From positions 186,001-250,000 of the forward strand of contig CAWHEB010000001.1 of assembly GCA_963828285.1 (NCBI GenBank): DNA of 64,000 bases, written 5' to 3'. Within the stretch, counting starts at the first letter, position 1. Every line of letters begins with the position of its first letter. Position numbers and translations under genes: made by a program. Source of the DNA: DAIOEK01 sp963828285. GTDB lineage: Bacteria > Chloroflexota > Anaerolineae > Anaerolineales > Anaerolineaceae. The notes under the pieces were generated by a model. The model was not told the DNA's origin, searched no databases, and worked only from the letters and a program-made list of their open reading frames with translations. Below are positions 8,496 to 17,310 of this stretch, piece after piece.

Positions 8496-10258
8496 AAGGT
8501 ATCATTCGAACACTTCGTTTTGCCAATTCGCATCCTTGGATAACGGCTGGTGCAATTGTAGCGATAATCATCGTGAATGCATCGAATCTGATATCCCCGC
8601 AACTATTGAGAATACTTATTGATAATGGCATATCCGCGAAGAATATGAGTATCATCTTGGCGATGGCTGGTTGGTTGATCGGTTTGGCTGTCATTCGAGG
8701 GTTATTTAGTTTTATGCAGGGTTATTGGTCTGAGATCATTGCACAGGGAATTGCTTATAGATTGCGGAACGACACTTTTGAAAAACTGCAGAATTTAAGT
8801 TTTTCCTTCCATGATCAATCGCAAACCGGAAAACTGATGACCAGGATGACATCCGATGTTGAATTGGTAAAAACTTTCACCGGAAACGGTTTACTGCAAC
8901 TTGCCGGAGCTGTCATATCCTTCATTGGCACAGTCACCATTCTTTTTACAATGAATTGGCAACTAACTTTGATCTTTATCGGAATGCTTCCGGTGATCGC
9001 TTTTGTATTCTCCTTCTTCATCCGCGGAATCATGCCTCTATCAAAAACTGTTCAGCAGAAATTGGGCGCATTAAATACAGTTTTGCAGGAAAACCTTGCG
9101 GGAATACGGATCGTAAAAGCATTTGCCAGGGAAGATTATGAGATCGAACGATTCCAGGTTCGCAATGAAGATCTGAAGGGCGTAAATATCAAACTTATCA
9201 GCCTTTTCGCTAATTTTTTCCCTGTGATCTTCTTTGTTGCCAATGTGGCTGCCACGCTTGTGGTTTGGATCGGCGGTGTGATGGTGATGAAGCAGACCGT
9301 TTCGATCGGTGAATTGGTTGCGTTCATCAGTTATCAGGGTTATCTGTTGTTTCCGGTCTTTATGCTTGGAATGATTGGTTCCATGATGTCACGCGCGGAA
9401 GCTTCCGCAGAACGCATTTACGAGGTGATCGATGCGAAAATTGAAGTAACCGATAAACCCGACTCCATCAACCTGGGAAAGGTAATAGGAAGCGTCGAGT
9501 TTAAGGATGTCAGCTTTAAGTACACTGGATCAGAGAATTTTGTCCTTCAGAATGTATCTTTTATCGCCCAGCCCAATCAAACAGTGGCAATTCTTGGCCA
9601 AACCGGATCTGGAAAATCCTCCATCATCAATCTCATTCCACGATTTTATGATGTTTCATCGGGAGCGGTTTTACTTGACGACATTGATGTAAGAGATATC
9701 TGCATTGATTCATTAAGATCCAAGATTGGCATTGTGCTTCAAGAAACCACCTTATTTGCAGGCTCGATCAAAGACAATATCGCCTATGGTAAACCGGATG
9801 CGACCGATGAAGAAATATTCGCAGCAGCAAAAGCAGCCCAGGCACATGAATTCATTCTTGAACAACCCCGAGGTTACGATACCAATGTGGCTGAAAGGGG
9901 TGTGGGACTATCGGGTGGTCAAAAACAAAGGATTGCTATCGCGAGAGCTTTGCTGCTTCAGCCGCGAATCCTGATTATGGATGACAGCACATCAGCCGTT
10001 GACCTTGAAACCGAGTTCCTGATTAAGCAAGCACTTGATGAATTAAGAAAAGGAAGAACGACTTTTGTCATCGCCCAACGGATAAGCACTGTCCGGACTG
10101 CAGATAAAATCCTGGTTCTGGATGAAGGAAAGATCATTGCTGAAGGGACGCATAACGAATTAATGATGAGCAGCGAGTTGTATGCGGAAATTTTGGAAAC
10201 TCAATTAGGCGGGCATTCTGATCTGGTCGCCGCTGCCGAAGCGGAGGTGGCACTATGA
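8492..10258 (+). CDS. Heterodimeric ABC exporter subunit with degenerate ATP site (permease + ATPase)
   Basis: The 588-residue half-transporter has an N-terminal six-helix exporter domain (about 15-310) and a C-terminal nucleotide-binding domain with Walker A GQTGSGKSS, Q-loop LQETTLF and signature LSGGQKQR. The Walker B is LIMDDSTSAVD, where the catalytic glutamate is replaced by Asp (residue 498), and the switch histidine is Gln (IAQRIST, residue 529). These two changes mark the subunit that carries the degenerate site in heterodimers such as TM287/288, BmrCD or LmrCD. It starts with TTG after an AGGAG site and overlaps marR. Substrate unknown; multidrug export is the usual guess. Confidence 0.9.
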   Translation: MKGIIRTLRFANSHPWITAGAIVAIIIVNASNLISPQLLRILIDNGISAKNMSIILAMAGWLIGLAVIRGLFSFMQGYWSEIIAQGIAYRLRNDTFEKLQNLSFSFHDQSQTGKLMTRMTSDVELVKTFTGNGLLQLAGAVISFIGTVTILFTMNWQLTLIFIGMLPVIAFVFSFFIRGIMPLSKTVQQKLGALNTVLQENLAGIRIVKAFAREDYEIERFQVRNEDLKGVNIKLISLFANFFPVIFFVANVAATLVVWIGGVMVMKQTVSIGELVAFISYQGYLLFPVFMLGMIGSMMSRAEASAERIYEVIDAKIEVTDKPDSINLGKVIGSVEFKDVSFKYTGSENFVLQNVSFIAQPNQTVAILGQTGSGKSSIINLIPRFYDVSSGAVLLDDIDVRDICIDSLRSKIGIVLQETTLFAGSIKDNIAYGKPDATDEEIFAAAKAAQAHEFILEQPRGYDTNVAERGVGLSGGQKQRIAIARALLLQPRILIMDDSTSAVDLETEFLIKQALDELRKGRTTFVIAQRISTVRTADKILVLDEGKIIAEGTHNELMMSSELYAEILETQLGGHSDLVAAAEAEVAL

Positions 10259-12027
10259 TGCGCGGACCAATGCACGGTTTATCTCATGGCGTAGACGAAA
10301 AACCACAAGATAGCATCAAGGTGGCAACCAAACTGCTGTCTTACTTGAAGCCATACACAAAGCAAATTATCCTTTCCATGGTGATGGTCCTTCTATCAGC
10401 CGCAACCCAGGGTGCTGGTCCATTCATAACCGGAAAAGCGATAGACCAATATATCTCCAAAGGTGACGCCAATGGATTAGCCATTTTGATGGTTCTTCTT
10501 CTGGTTGTCTATGCTCTTGGATCAATCACCGCCCGTTGGCAGACTTTGTTATTGGCAAATGCTGGCCAAAATGTTCTTGCAGATTTGAGAGTAAAAGTTT
10601 TCAAGCATATCGAATCGTTGTCCCTTCAATATCTCGAAGGAAACCAGGCTGGAGAATTGATGAGCCGGCTGGTGAATGATATTGACGCTTTAAATAACTT
10701 TATATCTCAATCACTTAGCCAGATGATTGGATCACTATTTGCCCTGGTGGGTATTGGGGTAGCCATGGTGGCGATCAATTGGAAACTTGGATTGGTTGTC
10801 ATGATTATGGTGCCGATATTATTACTGGTAACCAACTGGTTTTCAAAGATTGCCAAAAGGGCATTCAAAAAAACCAGGGAAACTATTGGAGATGTATCTG
10901 CAAATATTGAAGAACAGATCAGCGGAGTGAAGGTTGCGCAGGCATTTAACCGTACGGATGAAAATATCCGCGCGTTTGCTGAGAGAAACGCAGCCAACCG
11001 TGATGCCAATATCAACGCGAATACGATTACATCTGCATTCAATCCAGCTATGGAGATACTGATCTATATTGATCTGGCAGTTGTCGCAGGGATGGGCGGC
11101 AGCATGGTCATGAGTGGATCCACTTCTATCGGTGTGGTAATCGCATTCCTGCAGTATGTCCAAAACTTCTTCCGACCGATCCAGCAGGTAGCCACTTTAT
11201 GGACCCAGGCGCAATCTGCTTTCGCGGCGGCTGAACGGGTGTTCACGTTGATGGACATGAAGCCTGATATAGTCGATGTCCAAGATGCCTTCGAATTCAA
11301 ACAGATCAAGGGTGATGTTGAATTTTCAGATGTTTCCTTTGGCTACGAAGAAGACCAGCGAGTTCTATGCGGGATCAATCTTAAAGTTGAAGCAGGGAAA
11401 ACTGTAGCTATCGTTGGTCCAACTGGTGCGGGAAAAACCACCCTCGCAGGCTTACTGGCAAGGTTCTATGATCCGATCAGCGGCACTGTGCGCATCGATC
11501 AACATGACCTGAAATCGGTAACCCAGCAGTCTTTGCGTTCAAAGATGGGTATCGTAACCCAGGATCCATTCCTTTTTTCAGGAACGATCATGGATAACAT
11601 CCGCTACGGACGGCTGGATGCCACAGACGATGAAGTCATTGAAGCCGCAAATGCTGCCAACGCCATGACTTTTATTCAAAAACTGCCAGAAGGATTCAAA
11701 ACCGAAGTTGGAGAACGTGGAAAACTGCTCAGCCAGGGACAAAGGCAATTAGTTGCTATTGCCAGGGCGGTACTGTCCAAACCAAGGATCTTAATTCTGG
11801 ATGAGGCCACTGCCAGTATCGATACCAGGACAGAAGTATTGATCCAAAAGGCAATCGAACTGCTGCTTAAAGGCAGAACTAGTTTTGTAATCGCGCACCG
11901 GTTATCCACCATCCGTAAAGCGGATATGGTGTTGGTGATCGATGATGGAGAAATCGTTGAACGGGGTACTCACAATGAATTGCTTGCCATGAACGGCAAG
12001 TATGCAGATCTTTATGCGAAGTCGTAA
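10255..12027 (+). CDS. Heterodimeric ABC exporter subunit with consensus catalytic residues (permease + ATPase)
   Basis: This 590-residue partner overlaps the previous gene by 4 bp (ATGA). It has an exporter transmembrane domain and an NBD with Walker A GPTGAGKTT, Walker B LILDEATASID including the catalytic glutamate (residue 517) and the H-loop IAHRLST (His548). Its signature is LSQGQ instead of LSGGQ, exactly the asymmetric arrangement of TM288-type subunits: together the two proteins form one working and one degenerate ATP site. A hairpin terminator follows. Confidence 0.92.
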   Translation: MMRGPMHGLSHGVDEKPQDSIKVATKLLSYLKPYTKQIILSMVMVLLSAATQGAGPFITGKAIDQYISKGDANGLAILMVLLLVVYALGSITARWQTLLLANAGQNVLADLRVKVFKHIESLSLQYLEGNQAGELMSRLVNDIDALNNFISQSLSQMIGSLFALVGIGVAMVAINWKLGLVVMIMVPILLLVTNWFSKIAKRAFKKTRETIGDVSANIEEQISGVKVAQAFNRTDENIRAFAERNAANRDANINANTITSAFNPAMEILIYIDLAVVAGMGGSMVMSGSTSIGVVIAFLQYVQNFFRPIQQVATLWTQAQSAFAAAERVFTLMDMKPDIVDVQDAFEFKQIKGDVEFSDVSFGYEEDQRVLCGINLKVEAGKTVAIVGPTGAGKTTLAGLLARFYDPISGTVRIDQHDLKSVTQQSLRSKMGIVTQDPFLFSGTIMDNIRYGRLDATDDEVIEAANAANAMTFIQKLPEGFKTEVGERGKLLSQGQRQLVAIARAVLSKPRILILDEATASIDTRTEVLIQKAIELLLKGRTSFVIAHRLSTIRKADMVLVIDDGEIVERGTHNELLAMNGKYADLYAKS

Positions 12028-12055
12028 AATTACATCACTTTATAATTAACGAAAG

Positions 12056-12086
12056 AAATCCCACAGAGATTTTCTGTGGGATTTTT
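12056..12086. terminator. Bidirectional intrinsic terminator after the ABC exporter operon
   Basis: A 12-bp perfect stem (AAATCCCACAGA / TCTGTGGGATTT) with a 5-nt loop and a short T tract lies between convergent genes. Confidence 0.8.
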
Positions 12087-12103
12087 GTTATTGTGGATCT
12101 CGA

Positions 12104-12436
12104 TTAAATCCAGCCCTGGTTTTTGAGGAAATCTGTAACTACAGGGACTTTTACCATCTCGCCCTGATAGGCTTTGATTCCCCAATAGATGGCCGCAATC
12201 GCTCCAACTACGCCGATAATACAACCGACGAATATGAAGGACAGAACTGCAGCCAGTACACCATAGATCACTGACCAGGCTAAACCATTCATCGCGTGAT
12301 ATTTAATAAATGGTCGGCTCTTCTTATCTTCCATTAAGAGAACGATAATTGGAACGATTGGGGCTAATAGCCATGAAAGTAAAGCCCAAAGCTTGTCGTC
12401 ACTGGTAACTTCTGGTGCATATCCCTGATCTGTCAT
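12104..12436 (-). CDS. DUF4870 domain-containing membrane protein
   Basis: This 110-residue protein has three hydrophobic segments. The features KLWALLSWLLAPIVPIIVLL, KSRPFIKYHAMNGLAWS and a C-terminal AIYWGIKAYQGE are typical for DUF4870 (Tic20-like) membrane proteins. The function is unknown. Confidence 0.8.
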   Translation of the reverse strand: MTDQGYAPEVTSDDKLWALLSWLLAPIVPIIVLLMEDKKSRPFIKYHAMNGLAWSVIYGVLAAVLSFIFVGCIIGVVGAIAAIYWGIKAYQGEMVKVPVVTDFLKNQGWI

Positions 12437-12512
12437 ATTTCCTCCAAATGTCTTTGATAATGGTATTGTAGCGCAGATTTTTTGATAGGCAAGTGGATTG
12501 TGGGATGAAATC

Positions 12513-12540
12513 TTGACAAAGGCAATACAGGTCTTATGCT
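12513..12540 (+). promoter_or_regulatory. Promoter upstream of fmt
   Basis: TTGACA (12513-12518), a 16-bp spacer and TATGCT (12535-12540) lie 12 bp before the fmt start codon, so the leader would be very short. Confidence 0.5.
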
Positions 12541-12552
12541 ACAATTTTACTT

Positions 12553-13473
12553 ATGATGCCGAGAATCGTATTCATGGGTTCGCCCGAATTTGCAATACCG
12601 ATCGTAAATATCCTTAATAATGAATATTCAATGGTTGGTGTAGTGACACAACCGGATAAACCTGCAGGAAGGGGTAAGGTTCTTACACCGCCTCCGGTAA
12701 AGGAATTTGCAGTATCCAACAATATTCCCATCATCCAGCCGGTCAAATTGAAGGATAATGCAGCTTTCGAACAAATCACTGATTGGGCACCGGATTTGAT
12801 CGTCGTTGCAGCTTATGGACAGATTTTACGGCAGAATATACTGGACCTCCCTAAATTTGGTTGCATCAATGTCCACGCCAGCCTGCTTCCCAGATGGCGA
12901 GGTGCATCACCGATCCAAGCTGCAATACTTACTGGTGAGAAAAAGACTGGCGTAACCATTATGAAAATGGATGTCGGGATGGATACCGGAGGAATAATCA
13001 CCCAGGAATCCGTGGATATCGAATTGGCGGATACAGCAGGAACGCTGACCGGAAAACTTGCCATCCTGGGATCTGAATTATTATCCAGGACTCTTCCACA
13101 TTATTTTGCAGGAAAATGTGATCCCATTCCACAGGAAGAAGCAGAGGCAACATTCTGCAGCTTGATTAAAAAAGATGATGCAATAATTACCTTCCATGAA
13201 GCCGGGATAGCCTTGGAGAGGAAAGTCAAGGCATATAATCCTTGGCCTTTAGCAAAAATGACCATCCAAAATTTGGAATTGAATATACTTAAAGCACATC
13301 ATGTGGAATATTCTGGAATTTCAGCAGGCGAAACGGTGATTTACCAAAAACAACCTGCGGTTGGAATAATGGATGGTTTGTTCGTTCTTGATATGGTTCA
13401 AAAACCAGGCAAAAAGCCGGTTGATGGAAGGTCATTTCTAAATGGGGTTCGGGATTGGGGTCGTATTATCTAA
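12553..13473 (+). CDS. fmt: Methionyl-tRNA formyltransferase
   Basis: The 306-residue enzyme formylates Met-tRNAfMet with 10-formyl-THF for initiation. It has the N-terminal FMGSPEFAIPIV, the linker TQPDKPAGRGK, the catalytic motif INVHASLLPRWRGASPIQAA (Asn and His) and MDVGMDTGG with the active-site Asp, followed by the C-terminal anticodon-arm domain. ATG at 12553 is followed at once by another ATG at 12556, and either may be used. It precedes glpK by 15 bp, although the functions are unrelated. Confidence 0.95.
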   Translation: MMPRIVFMGSPEFAIPIVNILNNEYSMVGVVTQPDKPAGRGKVLTPPPVKEFAVSNNIPIIQPVKLKDNAAFEQITDWAPDLIVVAAYGQILRQNILDLPKFGCINVHASLLPRWRGASPIQAAILTGEKKTGVTIMKMDVGMDTGGIITQESVDIELADTAGTLTGKLAILGSELLSRTLPHYFAGKCDPIPQEEAEATFCSLIKKDDAIITFHEAGIALERKVKAYNPWPLAKMTIQNLELNILKAHHVEYSGISAGETVIYQKQPAVGIMDGLFVLDMVQKPGKKPVDGRSFLNGVRDWGRII

Positions 13474-13488
13474 ATCGGGGGTTCGTGG

Positions 13489-14985
13489 ATGGAAAAATTC
13501 ATTGCTGCAATCGACCAAGGGACGACTAGTACCCGCTGCATTATTTTTGATCAAGATGGTAAGGTAAGATCTTCGGGACAAAAGGAACACCGTCAATTTT
13601 ATCCGAGACCAGGATGGGTGGAGCATGATCCGATGGAGATATGGTCTAATACCCGAGAGACCATTCACACTGCTCTTCAGAATGGCGGAATGAAAGCTGA
13701 TCAACTGGCTGCATTCGGCATAACAAATCAACGTGAAACCACCTTCATCTGGAATAAATTCACCGGCCAGCCTTATCATCCCGCTATTGTTTGGCAGGAT
13801 ACAAGGACCGATGAGATCTGTACGCAATTAAGCCAATCCGGTGGACAGAACCGCTTTCAAGCTAAAACTGGACTACCCCTCGCGACTTATTTTTCAGGAC
13901 CGAAATTAAAATGGCTGCTTGACAACACACCAGGCTGCAGGGAAGCTGCAGAACGGGGAGATTTGTTATTTGGCACAGCTGATTCGTGGATCGTCTGGAA
14001 TCTAACAGGCGGTATTCATGGTGGTTTGCATATTACGGATGTAACCAATGCCTCCAGAACGTTATTAATGGATCTGTCAACACTGGATTGGGATGAAGAT
14101 ATCCTTCAGATCATGCAAATTCCAAGAGGCGTTTTGCCGGAGATCAAACCTTCATCGCAGGTTTATGGTATGGCTGCGGAAAGTTTTTCTGGTGTTCCTG
14201 TCGCGAGCATTTTGGGTGATCAACAGGCAGCATTGTTTGGACAGAACTGTTTTCTACCCGGTGAAGCTAAGAACACCTATGGTACTGGTTGTTTTATGCT
14301 GCTAAACACTGGAGAAAAGCAGATAATTTCCACAAATGGATTATTAACCACAGTGGGATACCAACTGGAAGGCAAAAAACCCGTCTATTGTTTGGAAGGT
14401 TCTATCGCGATGGCTGGCGCTCTTGTGCAGTGGGTGCGGGACAATCTAAAGATGATCGAAAAATCCGCTGATATTGAGTCTCTTGCCTTGAGTGAGCGTG
14501 ACAATGGTGGAGTGTATTTTGTTCCTGCTTTTTCAGGCTTATTTGCACCTTACTGGCGAAGTGATGCGCGTGGAGTCATTGTTGGTTTGACCCGATATGC
14601 CAATTCAGGGCATATCGCCAGGGCAGTACTTGAAGCGACGGCATTCCAAACCCGGGAAGTTCTTGAAGCAATGGAAATGGATTCCAAAGTCACTTTGAAA
14701 GCATTAAAGGTTGACGGCGGTATGGTCTATAATGAGTTGTTGATGCAATTCCAATCGGATATTCTGGGGGTTCCAGTCATCCGACCCAAAATTACGGAAA
14801 CTACGGCTCTTGGAGCCGCGTATGCTGCCGGACTAGCTGTAGGTATATGGAAAGACCAGCATGAGTTATTGGACTATTGGCAGAAAGATGCTGAGTGGAC
14901 TCCTCAATTGCCTGCTGATCAATCCGCGCAGATGTTCAAACAGTGGAAAAAAGCTGTAGAAAGAACATTCAATTGGGTGGAATAG
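13489..14985 (+). CDS. glpK: Glycerol kinase
   Basis: The 498-residue FGGY-family kinase makes sn-glycerol-3-phosphate from glycerol and ATP. Visible marks are AAIDQGTTSTRCIIFD at the N-terminus, FGITNQRETTFIW, AIVWQDTRT, GDQQAALFGQ and FVPAFSGLFAPYWRSDARG. It is followed after 2 bp by a glycerol-3-phosphate dehydrogenase gene and Fe-S and membrane subunits, so its product probably feeds that complex. No glycerol facilitator gene is near. Confidence 0.96.
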   Translation: MEKFIAAIDQGTTSTRCIIFDQDGKVRSSGQKEHRQFYPRPGWVEHDPMEIWSNTRETIHTALQNGGMKADQLAAFGITNQRETTFIWNKFTGQPYHPAIVWQDTRTDEICTQLSQSGGQNRFQAKTGLPLATYFSGPKLKWLLDNTPGCREAAERGDLLFGTADSWIVWNLTGGIHGGLHITDVTNASRTLLMDLSTLDWDEDILQIMQIPRGVLPEIKPSSQVYGMAAESFSGVPVASILGDQQAALFGQNCFLPGEAKNTYGTGCFMLLNTGEKQIISTNGLLTTVGYQLEGKKPVYCLEGSIAMAGALVQWVRDNLKMIEKSADIESLALSERDNGGVYFVPAFSGLFAPYWRSDARGVIVGLTRYANSGHIARAVLEATAFQTREVLEAMEMDSKVTLKALKVDGGMVYNELLMQFQSDILGVPVIRPKITETTALGAAYAAGLAVGIWKDQHELLDYWQKDAEWTPQLPADQSAQMFKQWKKAVERTFNWVE

Positions 14986-14987
14986 GC

Positions 14988-16157
14988 ATGAAAGATAAAC
15001 CAAGAGTCATCATCATTGGGGCTGGTTTTACCGGCACAGCAACGGCATACGACCTGTCAGTCCGTGGATTCGATGTGATTGTGATTGAAAGAGGCGAAAT
15101 CGCCTCCGGGACATCCGGTCGAACCCATGGATTACTGCACAGCGGTGCCCGTTATTGTGTCAACGACCAGGCTTCAGCAAGAGAGTGCATCGAAGAAAAC
15201 TTTATCCTCCGAAAAATCGCCAAACAATGCATCGAACCAAACGGTGGATACTTTGTGGCCATTAACGATTCCGATATGGAATATGCAAAGTTATTTGTTA
15301 AGGGGGCGGAAGAATGCGATATTCCGCTTGAAGAATTCAATGGAAAGCAACTGCGTGAAATGGAACCCGCAGTTAGCAGCAAGATCATCAAAGCATATAG
15401 CGTTCCTGATGGTTCGTTTGAACCGATCCGTCTTGCCTGGGCGTTTTGTGCCGGAGCTGCAGCAAATGGGGCAAAGTTCCTTACCTATCATGAAGTTGAA
15501 GGATTGCTCGTCGATGGTAAAGGTGCCATTTGTGGTGCAAAGGTTTGGAAACGGAATTCCGATAAACGGTTTGAAATTAAATCCGATATCGTTATCAATG
15601 CAACCGGTGCCTGGGCAGGGAAAATCGCAGAATTCGCCGGATTAAAAGTAGGCATCAAACCTACACCGGGCATTATGGTGGCTGTCGAACAGAGATTCAC
15701 CCAGACGGTCATCAACAGATTGAATAAACCTGGGGATGGAGATATTGTTATTCCTCAACGCAGAATGGCTGTCATCGGTACGACTTCTTTCGAAGCAACC
15801 AACGTCGACTTTATTCCAGTGGATCAGGGACAAGCGCAGGAAATGATTGATCGCGGTGCCGAAATGATCCCGGGAATAAAAACCGCTAAACGACGTGGAG
15901 TGTATATGTCCAGCCGCCCACTGATCGATGAAGGTGTGGATGCTAGAAGTCTGACAAGGACATTTAAAACCCTTGATCACGAAAAACTTCAAAACATCCC
16001 GGGTATTATCAGCATCATCGGTGGAAAAGCTACTACATCAAGGGTGATGGCTGAAAAAGTATCCGATCTGGTTTGCGACAAACTAGGGGTTTCCGCTGAG
16101 TGCGAAACACGTGAGCGTGTCCTCCCATCCTACCGCCAATTTTTGAAGCATTCATAA
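14988..16157 (+). CDS. glpA: GlpA-like FAD-dependent glycerol-3-phosphate dehydrogenase subunit, lacking the BFD domain
   Basis: The ATG at 14988 lies 2 bp after the glpK stop with GGTGG upstream, giving 390 residues. The DAO-type FAD domain begins VIIIGAGFTGTATAYDLSVRG, with GTSGRTHGLLHSGARY and SARECIEENFILR, all as in anaerobic GlpA. Later segments (TPGIMVAVEQR, ADGDI-like region, IGTTSFEA) also fit GlpA rather than SdhA. E. coli GlpA is about 540 residues because of a C-terminal BFD-type [2Fe-2S] domain. This protein ends before it. No GlpB or GlpC follows. Instead the next three genes are SdhB-, SdhC- and SdhD-like, so I infer a hybrid membrane complex oxidising glycerol-3-phosphate. Confidence 0.88.
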   Translation: MKDKPRVIIIGAGFTGTATAYDLSVRGFDVIVIERGEIASGTSGRTHGLLHSGARYCVNDQASARECIEENFILRKIAKQCIEPNGGYFVAINDSDMEYAKLFVKGAEECDIPLEEFNGKQLREMEPAVSSKIIKAYSVPDGSFEPIRLAWAFCAGAAANGAKFLTYHEVEGLLVDGKGAICGAKVWKRNSDKRFEIKSDIVINATGAWAGKIAEFAGLKVGIKPTPGIMVAVEQRFTQTVINRLNKPGDGDIVIPQRRMAVIGTTSFEATNVDFIPVDQGQAQEMIDRGAEMIPGIKTAKRRGVYMSSRPLIDEGVDARSLTRTFKTLDHEKLQNIPGIISIIGGKATTSRVMAEKVSDLVCDKLGVSAECETRERVLPSYRQFLKHS

Positions 16158-16168
16158 GGAAGAATTGA

Positions 16169-16918
16169 ATGTCTGAAACTTTATGGAAAGTCACTTTTAA
16201 AGTATTCCGCCAAAAAGCCGGGGAAAAATCTTCGTACCAAAAATTCCAACTTGAGATTAATCCCGACGAATACGTGCTGGATGGCGTCGAACAGATATGG
16301 GCATTTCATGACCGCAGTTTGAATTTCAGGCACGCCTGTCATCATTCCGCGTGCGGTGCCTGTGGCATGAGGGTGAATAAAAGGGAAAGACTGACCTGTA
16401 TTACTCCCATCAGAGAAGTCACCCATGATGGCGGAGAGATCACCATCGATCCATTACGGAATTTCACCATTGTCGGCGATCTGGTAGTCGATTTCGGGGC
16501 ATTCTTTACAGCACTGGATGCGGTTGAATGCGAACACGTATTGCCGGCAAGTGAACAACCGGATGGCACAGGTATAAAACCATCGAAAAAAGGTTTTGAA
16601 CCAGGTACTGAAAGGTTGATCGACTGTCTGGAATGCGGACTATGCGTCAGCGCGTGTCCAATATCAGCCACCGATCCGGCTTACCTTGGACCAGCTTCTC
16701 TGGGACAGGCTCAATTAAGATGGTCCGGATATGGAAAATCGGCAGATCTGATAAAAACGGTTGATCAGGAAAACGGACTTTGGCGTTGTCATTCCGCCTA
16801 TGAATGTACTGAGGTTTGCCCCTCTTTTGCCGAACCAGCTGCCAGGATCATGAATCTCAGGCGAATGACTGTATCGCACCAGTTGAAGAATGTTTTTCAA
16901 AAAGATGGCGGTAAATGA
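16169..16918 (+). CDS. SdhB/FrdB-like iron-sulfur subunit of the putative G3P dehydrogenase complex
   Basis: The 249-residue protein has the full set of succinate dehydrogenase iron-sulfur ligands: a plant-type [2Fe-2S] motif C57-x4-C62-x2-C65-x11-C77, then C153-x2-C156-x2-C159-x3-C163-P and C207-x5-C213-x3-C217-P, which in SdhB bind [4Fe-4S] and [3Fe-4S] clusters. The YLGPASLGQAQLRW stretch also matches SdhB. Automatic annotation would call it succinate dehydrogenase. There is no SdhA in the window, and the upstream neighbours are glpK and glpA, so its electron donor is more likely the GlpA-like flavoprotein (inference). Confidence 0.9.
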   Translation: MSETLWKVTFKVFRQKAGEKSSYQKFQLEINPDEYVLDGVEQIWAFHDRSLNFRHACHHSACGACGMRVNKRERLTCITPIREVTHDGGEITIDPLRNFTIVGDLVVDFGAFFTALDAVECEHVLPASEQPDGTGIKPSKKGFEPGTERLIDCLECGLCVSACPISATDPAYLGPASLGQAQLRWSGYGKSADLIKTVDQENGLWRCHSAYECTEVCPSFAEPAARIMNLRRMTVSHQLKNVFQKDGGK

Positions 16919-17310
16919 TGAATAACGAAAAAAAACAATCCCTCTGGCGGTTTATGAATTGGTTCAATCCGGCTGGCAGGTCATCCGGCACCTTCGGTTT
17001 CATGGTGAACAGGATCGCCGGAATAGGATTGACCATTTACCTTTTTATGCATCTCCTGATGCTTTCAAAACTGATCTCAGGTAAAGAGGCTTTCGATGCA
17101 TTTATCGAATTTGCCCATAACCCGATCATTGTTGCCGGCGAATTTTTAGTGGTGTTCGCAGTATTACTCCACGGAATCAATGGGTTTCGTATAGCATTGA
17201 CAAGTTTCGGAATTGGGAACCGATATCAGAAGATCATGCTAATCATTTGTTTGATACTGGCATTGGCAGGCGGAATTATTTTTGCCATGAAAATGTTTGG
17301 AGGGGACTGA
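16915..17310 (+). CDS. SdhC-like cytochrome b membrane anchor subunit
   Basis: The 131-residue protein has three membrane helices (about 32-52, 70-92, 106-126). The segment RIAGIGLTIYLFMHLLML with His46 and LLHGINGFRIAL with His86 resembles SdhC heme b and quinone-site regions. Its start overlaps the iron-sulfur gene by 4 bp (ATGATG), and its stop overlaps the next gene by 1 bp (TGATG). Confidence 0.82.
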   Translation: MMNNEKKQSLWRFMNWFNPAGRSSGTFGFMVNRIAGIGLTIYLFMHLLMLSKLISGKEAFDAFIEFAHNPIIVAGEFLVVFAVLLHGINGFRIALTSFGIGNRYQKIMLIICLILALAGGIIFAMKMFGGD

